The position numbers and the translations under genes are program-made. From Aureimonas sp. Leaf324 (GTDB lineage: Bacteria > Pseudomonadota > Alphaproteobacteria > Rhizobiales > Rhizobiaceae): 64,000 bases of DNA. The notes under the pieces were generated by a model. That model did no database searches. It saw nothing but the letters and a program-made list of their open reading frames with translations, and was not told the DNA's origin. Below, piece by piece: positions 7,807 to 15,284 of the stretch (position 1 is its first letter; each line of letters begins with the position of its first letter). The DNA is taken from assembly GCF_001423245.1 (NCBI RefSeq), contig NZ_LMOH01000002.1:60915-124914 (forward strand). Reading direction: 5' to 3'.

Positions 7807-8886
7807 ATGACCAACCGACAGGATCGCCGCTTCGCGGCCAAGCTCGCGCGCCAGATGCAGACGCGCGGCAAGACGCCGGCCGAGCGGGCGATCTTCCAGG
7901 CCGCCGGGGCGTTCTTCGCCGAGGAGACGGTCGAGATCGACTTCGGCCTCGAAGGCTTCGACGCGGCCTTTGCGCGCCTCTCGCCCGAACTCGACGAACT
8001 CCTCGACGGCGGCTTCGACGCCTTCCGCCGCGAGGTCTTCGCGCAGGCTGCCTGGGCCGGGATGGCGGCCCGCCTGCCGGACGGCGGCGAAGGGACGTTC
8101 GACCTTCAGCCGATCCTGTTTGCGGCGACCGGGACGGCGAAAGGGCTGACGGGCTTTGCCGGCGACGCGAAAAGCCTTGCCACGCTTGCCCGGTCGCTGC
8201 GCGAATCCGGCGTCTTCCCGGAGGCCGGCGCGGTCGCGATCCTGCCTGTGGTCTTGGCGCCGGACGCCGTCGACCTCTACACCGTCGGCCCGGCGGCGGT
8301 CCACGCGCTGACCGAGGGGCTCGCCGCGCTGGTCGAGGCCGACACCCCCGAAGCGGGACTGGCGGCCGCGCGCGAGGCGCTGGCGCAGGCCGGCCTGCCG
8401 ACGGTCGGCGAGGGCGAAGCGGAAGTGGAGGGCCTTCTTCTCGGCATCTGCCTGACGCCGGTCGAGGACTGGGACCTGCCGGACGCCGAGGTCGAGGCGC
8501 GCCAGCTCGCCATGGCCGCGACCCGCGCCTCCTGGCTCGACACCTATGCCGCGACGCTGCCCTTCCGCCTCGACGAGCCGGTGTTCTGGCACGAGGCGGC
8601 GTCCTCGCTCGCCTTCCACGCGCTGGCCGGCCGGATCGAGGCGGACCTGGCGTCGCGCGGCGTCACCGAGCCCGTGTCGCGCATCGATGCCTGCCTTGCG
8701 CCGGAAACCGGCGATCCGGTGCTCGCCGTCCAGGCCGGGACCGTGCGGCTCGGCCCGTTCCACGCCCCGCGCGATCTCGTCTTCACCGATATCGACGGCT
8801 TCGCGGGGCTCGCCGAACGCTATGCGGGGGAGCTTGTCGAGCACGAACGGCCGGGGCAGGTGCTGCGGCTCGTGGCGGGCGCCTGA
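7807..8886 (+). CDS. Conserved-looking cytoplasmic protein of unknown function, 359 aa
   Basis: A 359-residue soluble, acidic protein. It starts with a short basic helix (TNRQDRRFAAKLARQM), then alternates acidic helical and strand segments. There is no signal peptide, transmembrane segment or cysteine cluster. The ATG is preceded by AGGAGCGCGCC, a good ribosome binding site. Codon bias matches the neighbours. I recognise no catalytic motif. Upstream (7664-7806) is a normal-sized promoter region; downstream the tiny gene at 8964 follows after 77 bp. Confidence 0.6.
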   Translation: MTNRQDRRFAAKLARQMQTRGKTPAERAIFQAAGAFFAEETVEIDFGLEGFDAAFARLSPELDELLDGGFDAFRREVFAQAAWAGMAARLPDGGEGTFDLQPILFAATGTAKGLTGFAGDAKSLATLARSLRESGVFPEAGAVAILPVVLAPDAVDLYTVGPAAVHALTEGLAALVEADTPEAGLAAAREALAQAGLPTVGEGEAEVEGLLLGICLTPVEDWDLPDAEVEARQLAMAATRASWLDTYAATLPFRLDEPVFWHEAASSLAFHALAGRIEADLASRGVTEPVSRIDACLAPETGDPVLAVQAGTVRLGPFHAPRDLVFTDIDGFAGLAERYAGELVEHERPGQVLRLVAGA

Positions 8887-8963
8887 GCGGCCCCAAGAAT
8901 TGATTGTCGCCCCGCCCCGGCTTCGTGCCATGCTCCGCCGCCGTCAACCGGAGGAAAGAGACC

Positions 8964-9083
8964 ATGGGTGAGAAGAACAAGGGCGGGAAGGAAGCCCGCA
9001 AGCCGAAGAAGGTCGTCGAGAAGACGATCGCCGCTGCGCCGAGCCTGAAGGGCGGCACAACGCCCGCCTCGAAGAAGAGCTGA
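8964..9083 (+). CDS. Very small lysine-rich protein, 39 aa
   Basis: A 39-residue, strongly basic peptide that starts MGEKNKGGKEARKPKK and ends TPASKKS. GAGGAAAGAG lies a few bases before the ATG, an almost ideal ribosome binding site, and this is the main support for translation. No hydrophobic segment is present. It may bind nucleic acid or simply be a disordered basic peptide. It is first in a run of tiny charged proteins (8964-10180). Confidence 0.55.
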   Translation: MGEKNKGGKEARKPKKVVEKTIAAAPSLKGGTTPASKKS

Positions 9084-9185
9084 CCGGGGGGCGGGCGGGC
9101 CGGGTCCGTCCGAAACCTAATCTTAAGGGTGACGGGCTAGTGTCACCCCAGTGGTTGAGGCGTGTTGCGTTGGCCCCAGCTATCG

Positions 9186-9213
9186 AAGGCGTCGGGCCCG
9201 GACCCGGCGCCTT
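9186..9213 (+). terminator. Intrinsic terminator with T-rich tail
   Basis: An 11-bp stem (9186-9196 with 9203-9213, one G-T pair, 6-nt loop) is followed by CTTTGTTT. It lies 100 bp after the tiny gene at 9083 and 35 bp after another perfect hairpin (9127-9148). It could end the upstream transcript or a short untranslated RNA. Confidence 0.6.
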
Positions 9214-9313
9214 CTTTGTTTCAGCGAAGATCTCGTTCGCTCGCTTTGCGGTTCGCATTTCCGCCGGTCGCTCCCCATATGCAGGGGATTGTCCACCGGC
9301 CGAGGGATCGCCC

Positions 9314-9484
9314 ATGAAAAAACCGAATTTCGACTTCGAGCGCCGGGAACGCGAAAAGGCCAAGGCCGCCAAGAAGGCGGAGAAGGCTGCGGCTAAGGCC
9401 GCATCCAAGGCTGCGCCCGGCGAGGCGGATCGCGACGACCAGGATCCGCACGAGACGAGCGACCCATCTGCGACCGCGAACTGA
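9314..9484 (+). CDS. Small charged protein, 56 aa
   Basis: A 56-residue peptide: MKKPNFDFERREREK, then a Lys/Ala-rich helix of repeated KAAKKAEKAAAKAASKAA type, then an acidic tail (DRDDQDPHETSD). The helix should be amphipathic and basic, as in histone-like or RNA-binding tails. The ATG is preceded by GAGGGATCGCCC. It is followed after 22 bp by the DUF3606-like gene, so the two may be co-transcribed. No known family was recognised. Confidence 0.5.
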   Translation: MKKPNFDFERREREKAKAAKKAEKAAAKAASKAAPGEADRDDQDPHETSDPSATAN

Positions 9485-9506
9485 CGCGGGGAAAGCTGCA
9501 ACACCC

Positions 9507-9686
9507 ATGTCCGACAAGAAGAACGGGACTGACAAGTCCCGCACGGCGCCGGCCGAGGAACCCTACGAGCCGGACGCCTTCGCCCGAAAGTATGGAATTC
9601 CGCCGGGCGAGGCGAAGACGATCATCAAACGCTACGGCCCCTCGCGAAAGAAGCTTGACTCCTACATGGCAGCGCGCGAGGCCTGA
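9507..9686 (+). CDS. DUF3606-like small protein, 59 aa
   Basis: A 59-residue protein. After a charged N-terminus it carries DAFARKYGIPPGEAK followed by IIKRYGPSRKKLDSYM. This resembles the short helix-turn-helix-like DUF3606 fold (FGVSxEEL...AVxxVGxSxxxV), found in many tiny proteins of Hyphomicrobiales. GGGGAAAGC lies upstream of the ATG. The role of DUF3606 proteins is unknown; stress association is often seen but not shown here. The call rests on motif resemblance only. Confidence 0.55.
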   Translation: MSDKKNGTDKSRTAPAEEPYEPDAFARKYGIPPGEAKTIIKRYGPSRKKLDSYMAAREA

Positions 9687-9817
9687 ACCGATCGGCCGGT
9701 GACCTTCTTGGGTCCCGGCCGACCCCTTCGAAACACTCCGCCGGGATGCTATGGTCCGACCCGATCCGACGGGCGGCCAGGCTTTGGCGGCCCCCTATGA
9801 TGCGAAAGAGAGAAACG

Positions 9818-10180
9818 TTGAAACAGACTGGCACGGACTTCATCGATCGCCGCAACGCGGCCAAGGATGCCAAGGCGGCTCTGCTCGAGAAGATGAAGGC
9901 CAAACAGAACGATCCGGCCGCGCAGGCCCGCCGCGAGGAGCACGCCGCGCTCGCCGCCGCCCGCGCCGAGCGCGAGGCCGCCAAGCGCGAGCAGCAGAAG
10001 GCCGAAGAGGAAGTGCGTGAAGCCGAGCGCGCCGCTGCCGCCGCCGCCGCCGCGGAAGCCGCCGAGAAGGCCGCCGTGTCCGAGCGCGACAAGCTGATCG
10101 CCCAGGCGATGGCCGACCAGGCCGCGCAGAAGGCCAAGCGCGACGCGCGTTACGCCGCCCGTCAGAGCCGCAAGGGCTGA
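9818..10180 (+). CDS. DUF6481-family Ala/Glu-rich coiled-coil protein
   Basis: A 120-residue, highly charged helical protein. FIDRRNAAKDAKAALLEKM leads into long Ala/Glu/Arg/Lys heptads (about residues 35-100) and a basic C-terminus RYAARQSRKG. The pattern matches DUF6481, common in Alphaproteobacteria and without known function. TTG at 9818 was chosen because GAAAGAGAG lies 5-13 bases upstream. ATGs at 9797 and 9800 lack such a site but would add only six or seven residues. Confidence 0.65.
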   Translation: MKQTGTDFIDRRNAAKDAKAALLEKMKAKQNDPAAQARREEHAALAAARAEREAAKREQQKAEEEVREAERAAAAAAAAEAAEKAAVSERDKLIAQAMADQAAQKAKRDARYAARQSRKG

Positions 10181-10391
10181 ACCGGGCCCGGGCCGCGGGC
10201 GGGACGCCTCGTGCTGACCGCCCGGCGGCCCCCGTCCGGGCTCCGGCCGCCGGACTTCATTCCCTTCGACCCTTCAGCCGACGACCCGACGGCAGCCATC
10301 GCGAGAATTGATCGCGTCGTGGTGGCATCTCGCTAACGAAGCCGCGCTAGAAAAGGTCGGGGGACCGAATCCGGAGCGTTGAAAGGTGATC

Positions 10392-11435
10392 GTGAGCGAC
10401 AACGCGCCTGCGCGCCCGACGGACCCCGTACAACCCAGCCAGGTCTTCGCCGAACCGCTCCAGCGGGACCGCGGCGCGCTCGCCTTCGAGCATGCGCCGA
10501 CCTCCATGTGGATCCAGGACCTCCATCTCCTGAAACGGCGCCTCGACGAATGGCGCGGCGGGGGGATCGGAAACCTGCGTGCCCATCTGGCGACGGAGCC
10601 TGCCTGCGTCGAGGAGTTGGTGGCGTTGATCCGGGTGACGGCCGTCAACCGCGAGACGCTGCGCCTCTACGAGGTCGCGGACGAGGCGGAGCTGATGGCC
10701 AAGGTCCGCGAGATCTTCGGCGAGGACCAGATCGCCTCCTTCGTCGAGGTGATCTGTCAGCTCTGGGAGGGCCGGGTCGCCACCAGCGTGGTGACGCGCA
10801 ACTACACGGCGCGCGGTCGCCTTCTCGACGTGAACTACAAGGGCCGGCTCCTGCCCGGCCACGAGGCCGACTGGGCCGCCTATCTCATCTGCGTGGAAGA
10901 CGTGTCGGTGCAGCAGCAGGCGCTTCGCCTGCTCGAGGCCGCGCGCACGCACGACCCGTTGACCGGTCTCCACAACCGCACCTTCCTGACCGAGACGCTG
11001 GAGCGCCTGGAGGGCGGCGGCGATCCGGTGGCGCTCGCCGTCTTCGATCTCAACGGTCTGAAGAGCGCCAACGACCGGTTCGGGCACAAGGCGGGCGACG
11101 ATCTCCTGCGCCGGATGGGGCGCCTCCTGCGCGACCACCTGCCGCCGACCTGCCCGGCGGTGCGCATGGGCGGCGACGAGTTCGTGGCGATCGTCACCGG
11201 GCTGGACGAAGACGGCGCCAACGCGCTGCTCGCCCGCCTTGCCCGCGCGGCGGAGGCGAACGAGGGCGGGGCCTGGCAGGTCCCTCTCAGCTTTTCGGCG
11301 GGGCTCGCCTGGCGCCGCGCGGGCGAGGGCATGGACCAGCTCCTCGCCCGCGCCGACCGCAACATGTACCGCTCGAAGCGCGCCTTTCACGGGCGCCGAG
11401 CGGCGGCGGACCGCGTTACAGCAACAGGCCGTTGA
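10392..11435 (+). CDS. Diguanylate cyclase (GGDEF) with N-terminal PAS-like sensor
   Basis: A 347-residue protein that should make cyclic di-GMP from two GTP. The N-terminal part (about 30-175) resembles a PAS/PAC module (FEHAPTSMWIQD at its start, AAYLICVEDVSVQQQA at its end). The GGDEF domain begins at DPLTGLHNRTFL, has FDLNGLKSANDRFGHKAGD, and its active-site MGGDEF lies at about residues 260-264. The RxxD product-inhibition site expected just upstream is absent (PTCPAVR instead). No EAL domain or membrane segment is present. A GTG start was chosen for the AAAGG 5-9 bases upstream; another GTG is 6 bp earlier. Its 3' end overlaps the opposing gene at 11416 by 20 bp. Confidence 0.88.
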   Translation: MSDNAPARPTDPVQPSQVFAEPLQRDRGALAFEHAPTSMWIQDLHLLKRRLDEWRGGGIGNLRAHLATEPACVEELVALIRVTAVNRETLRLYEVADEAELMAKVREIFGEDQIASFVEVICQLWEGRVATSVVTRNYTARGRLLDVNYKGRLLPGHEADWAAYLICVEDVSVQQQALRLLEAARTHDPLTGLHNRTFLTETLERLEGGGDPVALAVFDLNGLKSANDRFGHKAGDDLLRRMGRLLRDHLPPTCPAVRMGGDEFVAIVTGLDEDGANALLARLARAAEANEGGAWQVPLSFSAGLAWRRAGEGMDQLLARADRNMYRSKRAFHGRRAAADRVTATGR

Positions 11436-11634
11436 TCTCCTGGCGCGCCGGGCGGCCCAAGGCGGGCTGCCGGAACGCCGCGCGCTCGACCCGAGGCGCC
11501 GGCATCAGGTCGGCCGTGTCCTGATCGGCGACCGACAGGAACAGGCGGCGCAGGCGCGCGCCGAGGCCGTCCGGGGTCAGGGCCGTGTAGGGGGTGTCGA
11601 TCCGGGTGTCGTCCGGGGATAGGCACAGGGACAT
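11416..11634 (-). CDS. Small hypothetical protein, 72 aa
   Basis: A 72-residue protein (MSLCLSPDDTRIDTPYTALT...) with a short helix LGARLRRLFLSVADQDTADL. The chosen start has GAGGAG 9-14 bases upstream on the minus strand. The 3' end overlaps the GGDEF gene by 20 bp. There is no signal peptide and no recognised family. Upstream on the same strand is the terminator at 11698, so it has its own short promoter region. Confidence 0.5.
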   Translation of the reverse strand: MSLCLSPDDTRIDTPYTALTPDGLGARLRRLFLSVADQDTADLMPAPRVERAAFRQPALGRPARQEINGLLL

Positions 11635-11697
11635 CGGGGTGCTCCTCGTCGGTCGGTCCACGGGATGGGGCGGCACGGGGGCGCCGCTTGGCAAGAA

Positions 11698-11729
11698 CCG
11701 CCCGCGAAGGCCGCAACCTTCGCGGGCGG
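11698..11729 (-). terminator. Perfect 13-bp stem terminator
   Basis: CCGCCCGCGAAGG (11698-11710), a 6-nt loop, then its exact complement (11717-11729). It lies 12 bp beyond the leftward stop of the secreted protein at 11741 and is followed on the minus strand by TTCTTGCC. It should end that transcript and insulate the gene at 11634. Confidence 0.7.
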
Positions 11730-11740
11730 ACGGGCACGGG

Positions 11741-12043
11741 TCAGAAACTGTCGGAGCCGGGGACGAGGGCTCCGCGGATTTCCGCCGCGCGAGGGGGCTG
11801 GACGGCCGGCTGCGCCTTGGCGGCGGCCGGGTTCGTGCGGGCGGCGGGATAGCCGAAGGTCGCGGCGGCCTCGCTGCGTCCGGCGGCCGAACGGCTCGCG
11901 GCCTCGCCGGTCACCACCGAGCGGTCGGCGCGGCCGTCGTCGACCTTCGTGCCGGCGTCCGAGGCCGGGACGAGGCCGCCGGCCAGGCCGAGCCCGGTCG
12001 ACAGGAGGAGGGCGGCGGCGGCGGAGAGGATCGTGCGGGTCAT
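11741..12043 (-). CDS. Small exported protein of unknown function, 100 aa
   Basis: A Sec signal peptide occupies residues 1-21 (MTRTILSAAAALLLSTGLGLA). The mature part is about 79 residues, Ala-rich, low in hydrophobics and probably disordered, with FGYPAARTNPAAAK in the middle. No cysteines and no lipobox are present. GAGGAGTTCCTCCC precedes the ATG on the minus strand. It resembles the many short periplasmic proteins of rhizobial-type genomes, but I recognise no family. Confidence 0.55.
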   Translation of the reverse strand: MTRTILSAAAALLLSTGLGLAGGLVPASDAGTKVDDGRADRSVVTGEAASRSAAGRSEAAATFGYPAARTNPAAAKAQPAVQPPRAAEIRGALVPGSDSF

Positions 12044-12252
12044 GGGAGGAACTCCTCTGGGTTTTGAGGCGCGCGTCGGCCCGGCCGCGGCCCGGAGCGG
12101 GCGCGGAGACGGACGGCGTCTCGCGGCGTTGAGTCGGAGCGCATGGCATGCGCCCGCGGGGCGCCGGGTCTTGCAATCCGGCGGTGTTGCGTGTGTTGAC
12201 GGGGTGTCGCGTTTGCGTCCGCCCGGTCCGGCGCTGAACCTCTGCAGTTCAT

Positions 12253-12264
12253 TACCGTTTGGTA
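12253..12264. promoter_or_regulatory. TetR-type operator 1 (TACC-GTTT-GGTA)
   Basis: A perfect 4+4 bp inverted repeat around a 4-bp spacer, with flanking AT and TG. It matches the second site 57 bp away in its arms (TACC and GGTA) but not its spacer, which is what conserved operator half-sites look like. The distance to the TetR start is about 110 bp. Confidence 0.5.
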
Positions 12265-12309
12265 TGGAATGAATTAGGGGCTTGGTTTCCGGCTGTCAAC
12301 GGACTAATT

Positions 12310-12321
12310 TACCGACAGGTA
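12310..12321. promoter_or_regulatory. TetR-type operator 2 (TACC-GACA-GGTA)
   Basis: A second perfect TACC-N4-GGTA palindrome, 52 bp before the TetR ATG and overlapping an AT-rich stretch (GGTATAAAAATC) that could be the -10 region. Autorepression is the simplest reading. Confidence 0.55.
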
Positions 12322-12373
12322 TAAAAATCTGACGCCGGTCCGCCCGAGCATCGGAAGACAAGGAGATGCGATC

Positions 12374-12964
12374 ATGGGTGCCGGCCGCCCGCGGGAGTTC
12401 GATCCCGACGAGGCCCTCGATAGCGCGCTGGATGTGTTCTGGCGGCAAGGCTACGAGGGCACCTCGATGTCCGACCTGACGCAGGCGATGGGCATCGCCA
12501 AGCCCAGCCTCTACGCCGTCTTCGGCAACAAGGAGGAGCTGTTCCGCAAGGCGCTCGACCGCTACGCGTCGCGTCGCTCGGATCTCGGCTGCAGCGCCCT
12601 GAACGAGGCGACCTCGCGCCGGGCGGTGGAGCGGATGCTTCTGGCCTTTGCCGGCGTCGGCGAGGACGAGGAGGCGCCCAAGGGCTGCCTGATGGTGCAG
12701 GGCGCGCTCGTCTGCAGCGAGGCGTCGGAATCGATCCGGCAGGAGCTTTGCGCACGCCGGGCCGAAAGCGAGGCGGCGCTCTGCCGCCGCCTCGAGGAAT
12801 GGAAGGCCGCCGGCGACCTGCCGCCCGAAGCCGAACCCAAGGACCTCGCGCGCTACGTCATGTCGGTGGCGCAGGGGCTGTCGGTCCAGGCGGCGAGCGG
12901 GGCGACGCCGGACGACCTGCGCCGCGTGGTGGCGATGACGCTGAAGACCTGGCCGCCCGTCTGA
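12374..12964 (+). CDS. TetR/AcrR-family transcriptional regulator
   Basis: A 196-residue repressor. The N-terminal helix-turn-helix covers about residues 6-50: GRPREFDPDEALDSALDVF, then GTSMSDLTQAMGIAKPSLYAVFGNKEELF, a textbook TetR signature. The ligand-binding part contains CLMVQGALVCSEASE and the common VAQGLSVQAASGA near the C-terminus. AGGAG lies 8 bases before the ATG. No structural gene follows on the same strand: the next gene is the convergent AraC regulator. Besides itself its target is unknown; the divergent exported protein at 12043 is a candidate. Confidence 0.9.
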   Translation: MGAGRPREFDPDEALDSALDVFWRQGYEGTSMSDLTQAMGIAKPSLYAVFGNKEELFRKALDRYASRRSDLGCSALNEATSRRAVERMLLAFAGVGEDEEAPKGCLMVQGALVCSEASESIRQELCARRAESEAALCRRLEEWKAAGDLPPEAEPKDLARYVMSVAQGLSVQAASGATPDDLRRVVAMTLKTWPPV

Positions 12965-12995
12965 GGTGGCCTTCCTGCTGCCGTGCGACGCCCTT

Positions 12996-13970
12996 TCAGG
13001 CCCGTGCGCCGTCCGTGCCGGCGCCGCGCATGCGGCCCGGCGCGGTGCCGATGACGCGCTTGAAGGCTCGGCCGAACGAGGCCTCCGATTCGTAGCCGAG
13101 CCGGCGGCTGGCGTCGGCGATGCGCATGCGGTCGCGCGCGATCCACTGCCGGGCCTGGTGCATGCGCACCTGCGTGACGTAATGGGCCGGCGTCGCGCCG
13201 ACGATCGCGGTGAACTTGGCGGCAAAGCCGGAGCGCGACACGCCCATCAGCGCGGCCATTTCCGCCACCGTCCAGTCGCGTTCAGGCTCGGCGTGGATCG
13301 CAGCCAGCACCCGGCCGACCTTCGGATCGCGCACCGCGGCCAGCCAGCCCGCCTCGTCGCCGCAGCCGTGCTCCACCCAGGAGCGGATGATCTGCGCGGC
13401 CATCACGTCGGCGAGCCGCGCGAGGATGCCGCTCGCGCCGACGCGGTTGAGGCTGCACTCGGCGATCATCGCGTCGAGAAGGTGCGGGATCGCGGGCTCC
13501 GCCTGCATCAGTTCCTTGGCGCGCATCAGGTCGGGCATCATCCGCAGAAGCGGGTGCAGCCCGTCGATGTTGAAGCGCATGGTGCCGCAGAAGAGGATGC
13601 AGACACCCTCCGCTTCCGGCCCGGCCGCACCGTAGTCGTAGACGCTCTCGCAGATGACGAGACACTCGCGGCGCGGAAAGGCGCGGGGCGGGATGCCCGG
13701 CGCGCTCGCCAGCGTATGGGCGGCACCGCGCGGCACCAGCACCGCGTCGCCGGCCGAGAGCTCGCTCCATTCGCCGTCCGGGCTCTGCAGCCAGCAGCCT
13801 TGGCCGGCCACGAAATGGAAATGGGCGTGATCCTGCGCCGGGTAATGAAAGGCCCACTCGCCCTGGAGGCGGCAGCGGCCGTATTCGACGCCATCGAGCC
13901 GCAGCCCCCGCAGCATGTCGGTGAGGGGGTCGATCGGATCGGCGACAGGTTTGGACGAACGGTCAAGCAT
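12996..13970 (-). CDS. AraC-family regulator with cupin sensor domain
   Basis: A 324-residue regulator. The N-terminal cupin-like domain (about 10-190) carries HAHFHFVAGQGCWLQSPDG and the LSAGDAVLVPRGAAHTL strand pair typical of the Cupin_6/AraC group. The C-terminal double helix-turn-helix (about 220-320) carries MAALMGVSRSGFAAKF, THYV-like PAHYVTQVRMHQARQWI and RRLGYESEASFGRAFKR. It is divergent from the MFS exporter at 14060 with 89 bp between starts, a very common pairing, so it probably controls that gene. Confidence 0.88.
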   Translation of the reverse strand: MLDRSSKPVADPIDPLTDMLRGLRLDGVEYGRCRLQGEWAFHYPAQDHAHFHFVAGQGCWLQSPDGEWSELSAGDAVLVPRGAAHTLASAPGIPPRAFPRRECLVICESVYDYGAAGPEAEGVCILFCGTMRFNIDGLHPLLRMMPDLMRAKELMQAEPAIPHLLDAMIAECSLNRVGASGILARLADVMAAQIIRSWVEHGCGDEAGWLAAVRDPKVGRVLAAIHAEPERDWTVAEMAALMGVSRSGFAAKFTAIVGATPAHYVTQVRMHQARQWIARDRMRIADASRRLGYESEASFGRAFKRVIGTAPGRMRGAGTDGARA

Positions 13971-14059
13971 GATGGCGTTCCTAGCATGGAAACGCCAGAC
14001 CGGCGAGACTAGGTTCGGCCTTCAAATTTTTGCACTGCATCATGACGGGACGATCCTCC

Positions 14060-15274
14060 ATGTCCGACATCGCCTGCCCCGGCGGCCTCGCCGCGCCCGA
14101 CACCGAAACGCCCGCCGCCGCCTGGCCTGCGGTGTTCTCGCTGTCCTTCGGCGTCTTCGGTCTCGTCACCGCCGAGTTCCTGCCCGTCAGCCTCCTGACG
14201 CCGATGGCCGCCGAACTCGGCGTCACCAACGGCGCGGTGGGGCAGGCGATCACCGCGACGGCCGTGGTCGCCGCGCTCGCCGGGCCGCTTCTGGTGCTCG
14301 GCTCCGGGCGGCTCGACCGGCGCGTCATCGTCTGGGCGCTGATGGCGATGCTGGTCGTGTCGAGCGTGCTGACGGCGTTCGCGGGCAGCGTCGGCGTCCT
14401 CCTTCTGGCACGGGGGCTCCTCGGCTTCGCGCTGGGCGGCTTCTGGGCGATGATGACGGCGCTGGCCCTGCGGCTGGTGCCGCCGGCCGACGTGCCGCGC
14501 GCCATGTCGATCATCGTCATGGGCGTGTCGGTCGCGACCGTCGTCGCAGCGCCGCTCGGCGCCGCGCTCGGCGCGCTGTGGGGCTGGCGCGCGACGTTCC
14601 TTGCCGCAGCAGCGCTCGGCGCCCTGTCGCTCCTCGTCCAGCTTCTCGTTCTGCCGCGCCTGCCCTCGGTCGGCGCCCCGGGCCTTGCGAGCTTCCGCGC
14701 CGCCCTGTCGCGGCGTGCGGTGCTGATCGGCTTTGCCACGGTGATCATCGTCGTGTCCGGCCATTTCGCCGGCTTCACCTTCATCCGCCCGTTCCTGGAG
14801 GAGGTTCCGCGCCTCGACGTCGCGACGATCTCGCTGGCGCTTCTCGCCTTCGGCATCGGCGGCTTTCTCGGCAATCCCGTGGCCGGAATGATCGCGGCGC
14901 GCAGCCCGGCCTTTGCCGCCGGCGGCGTATCGCTCCTCATCGGCGCGGCCTCGCTCCTGCTGGCGCTGTTCGGCGGAACGCCGGCCGTGGCGTTTGCCGC
15001 GGTCGCGCTCTGGGGCTTCGCCTTCGGCGGCTTCCCGGTGGCCGTCTCGATCTGGAATGCGCGCGCGGCGCCCGATCTCGCCGAAAGCTCCGGCGCGCTT
15101 CTCTCCTCCTCGTTCCAGGTGGCGATCGCCAGCGGTGCGCTGATCGGCGGTTTCCTGATCGACGGCATCGGCCCGCACGGCGTCATCGTCTATGCCGCCG
15201 CCGCTGTGGTGCTCGGCGCCGGCGTGATGCTGACGCTCGGCCGGGCGGCCGAGCGCACGCGGGCCGGGGCGTAA
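14060..15274 (+). CDS. MFS exporter, NepI-like (purine nucleoside efflux type)
   Basis: A 404-residue, 12-helix inner-membrane transporter of the DHA1 group. It shares with E. coli NepI, as I recall that sequence, the segment EFLPVSLLTPMA, GQAITATAVVA, LALGG-type LGFALGGFWAM, LRLVPPADVPRAMS and the APLGAALGALWGWR loop. NepI exports inosine and related purine nucleosides; the substrate here is not proven. Starts at 14042 and 14060 are possible; 14060 was chosen because GGGA lies 8-11 bases upstream. It ends 11 bp before the convergent reductase gene. Confidence 0.82.
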   Translation: MSDIACPGGLAAPDTETPAAAWPAVFSLSFGVFGLVTAEFLPVSLLTPMAAELGVTNGAVGQAITATAVVAALAGPLLVLGSGRLDRRVIVWALMAMLVVSSVLTAFAGSVGVLLLARGLLGFALGGFWAMMTALALRLVPPADVPRAMSIIVMGVSVATVVAAPLGAALGALWGWRATFLAAAALGALSLLVQLLVLPRLPSVGAPGLASFRAALSRRAVLIGFATVIIVVSGHFAGFTFIRPFLEEVPRLDVATISLALLAFGIGGFLGNPVAGMIAARSPAFAAGGVSLLIGAASLLLALFGGTPAVAFAAVALWGFAFGGFPVAVSIWNARAAPDLAESSGALLSSSFQVAIASGALIGGFLIDGIGPHGVIVYAAAAVVLGAGVMLTLGRAAERTRAGA

Positions 15275-15284
15275 GAGCGCCAGC

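Larger units (their letters stand above)
12044..12373. promoter_or_regulatory. Divergent intergenic region ahead of the TetR gene
   Basis: 330 bp hold no credible gene. The right half (12240-12345) is AT-richer than its surroundings and contains two TACC-N4-GGTA palindromes, listed separately. It must hold the promoter of the TetR gene and, on the other strand, that of the exported protein at 12043. Confidence 0.55.
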
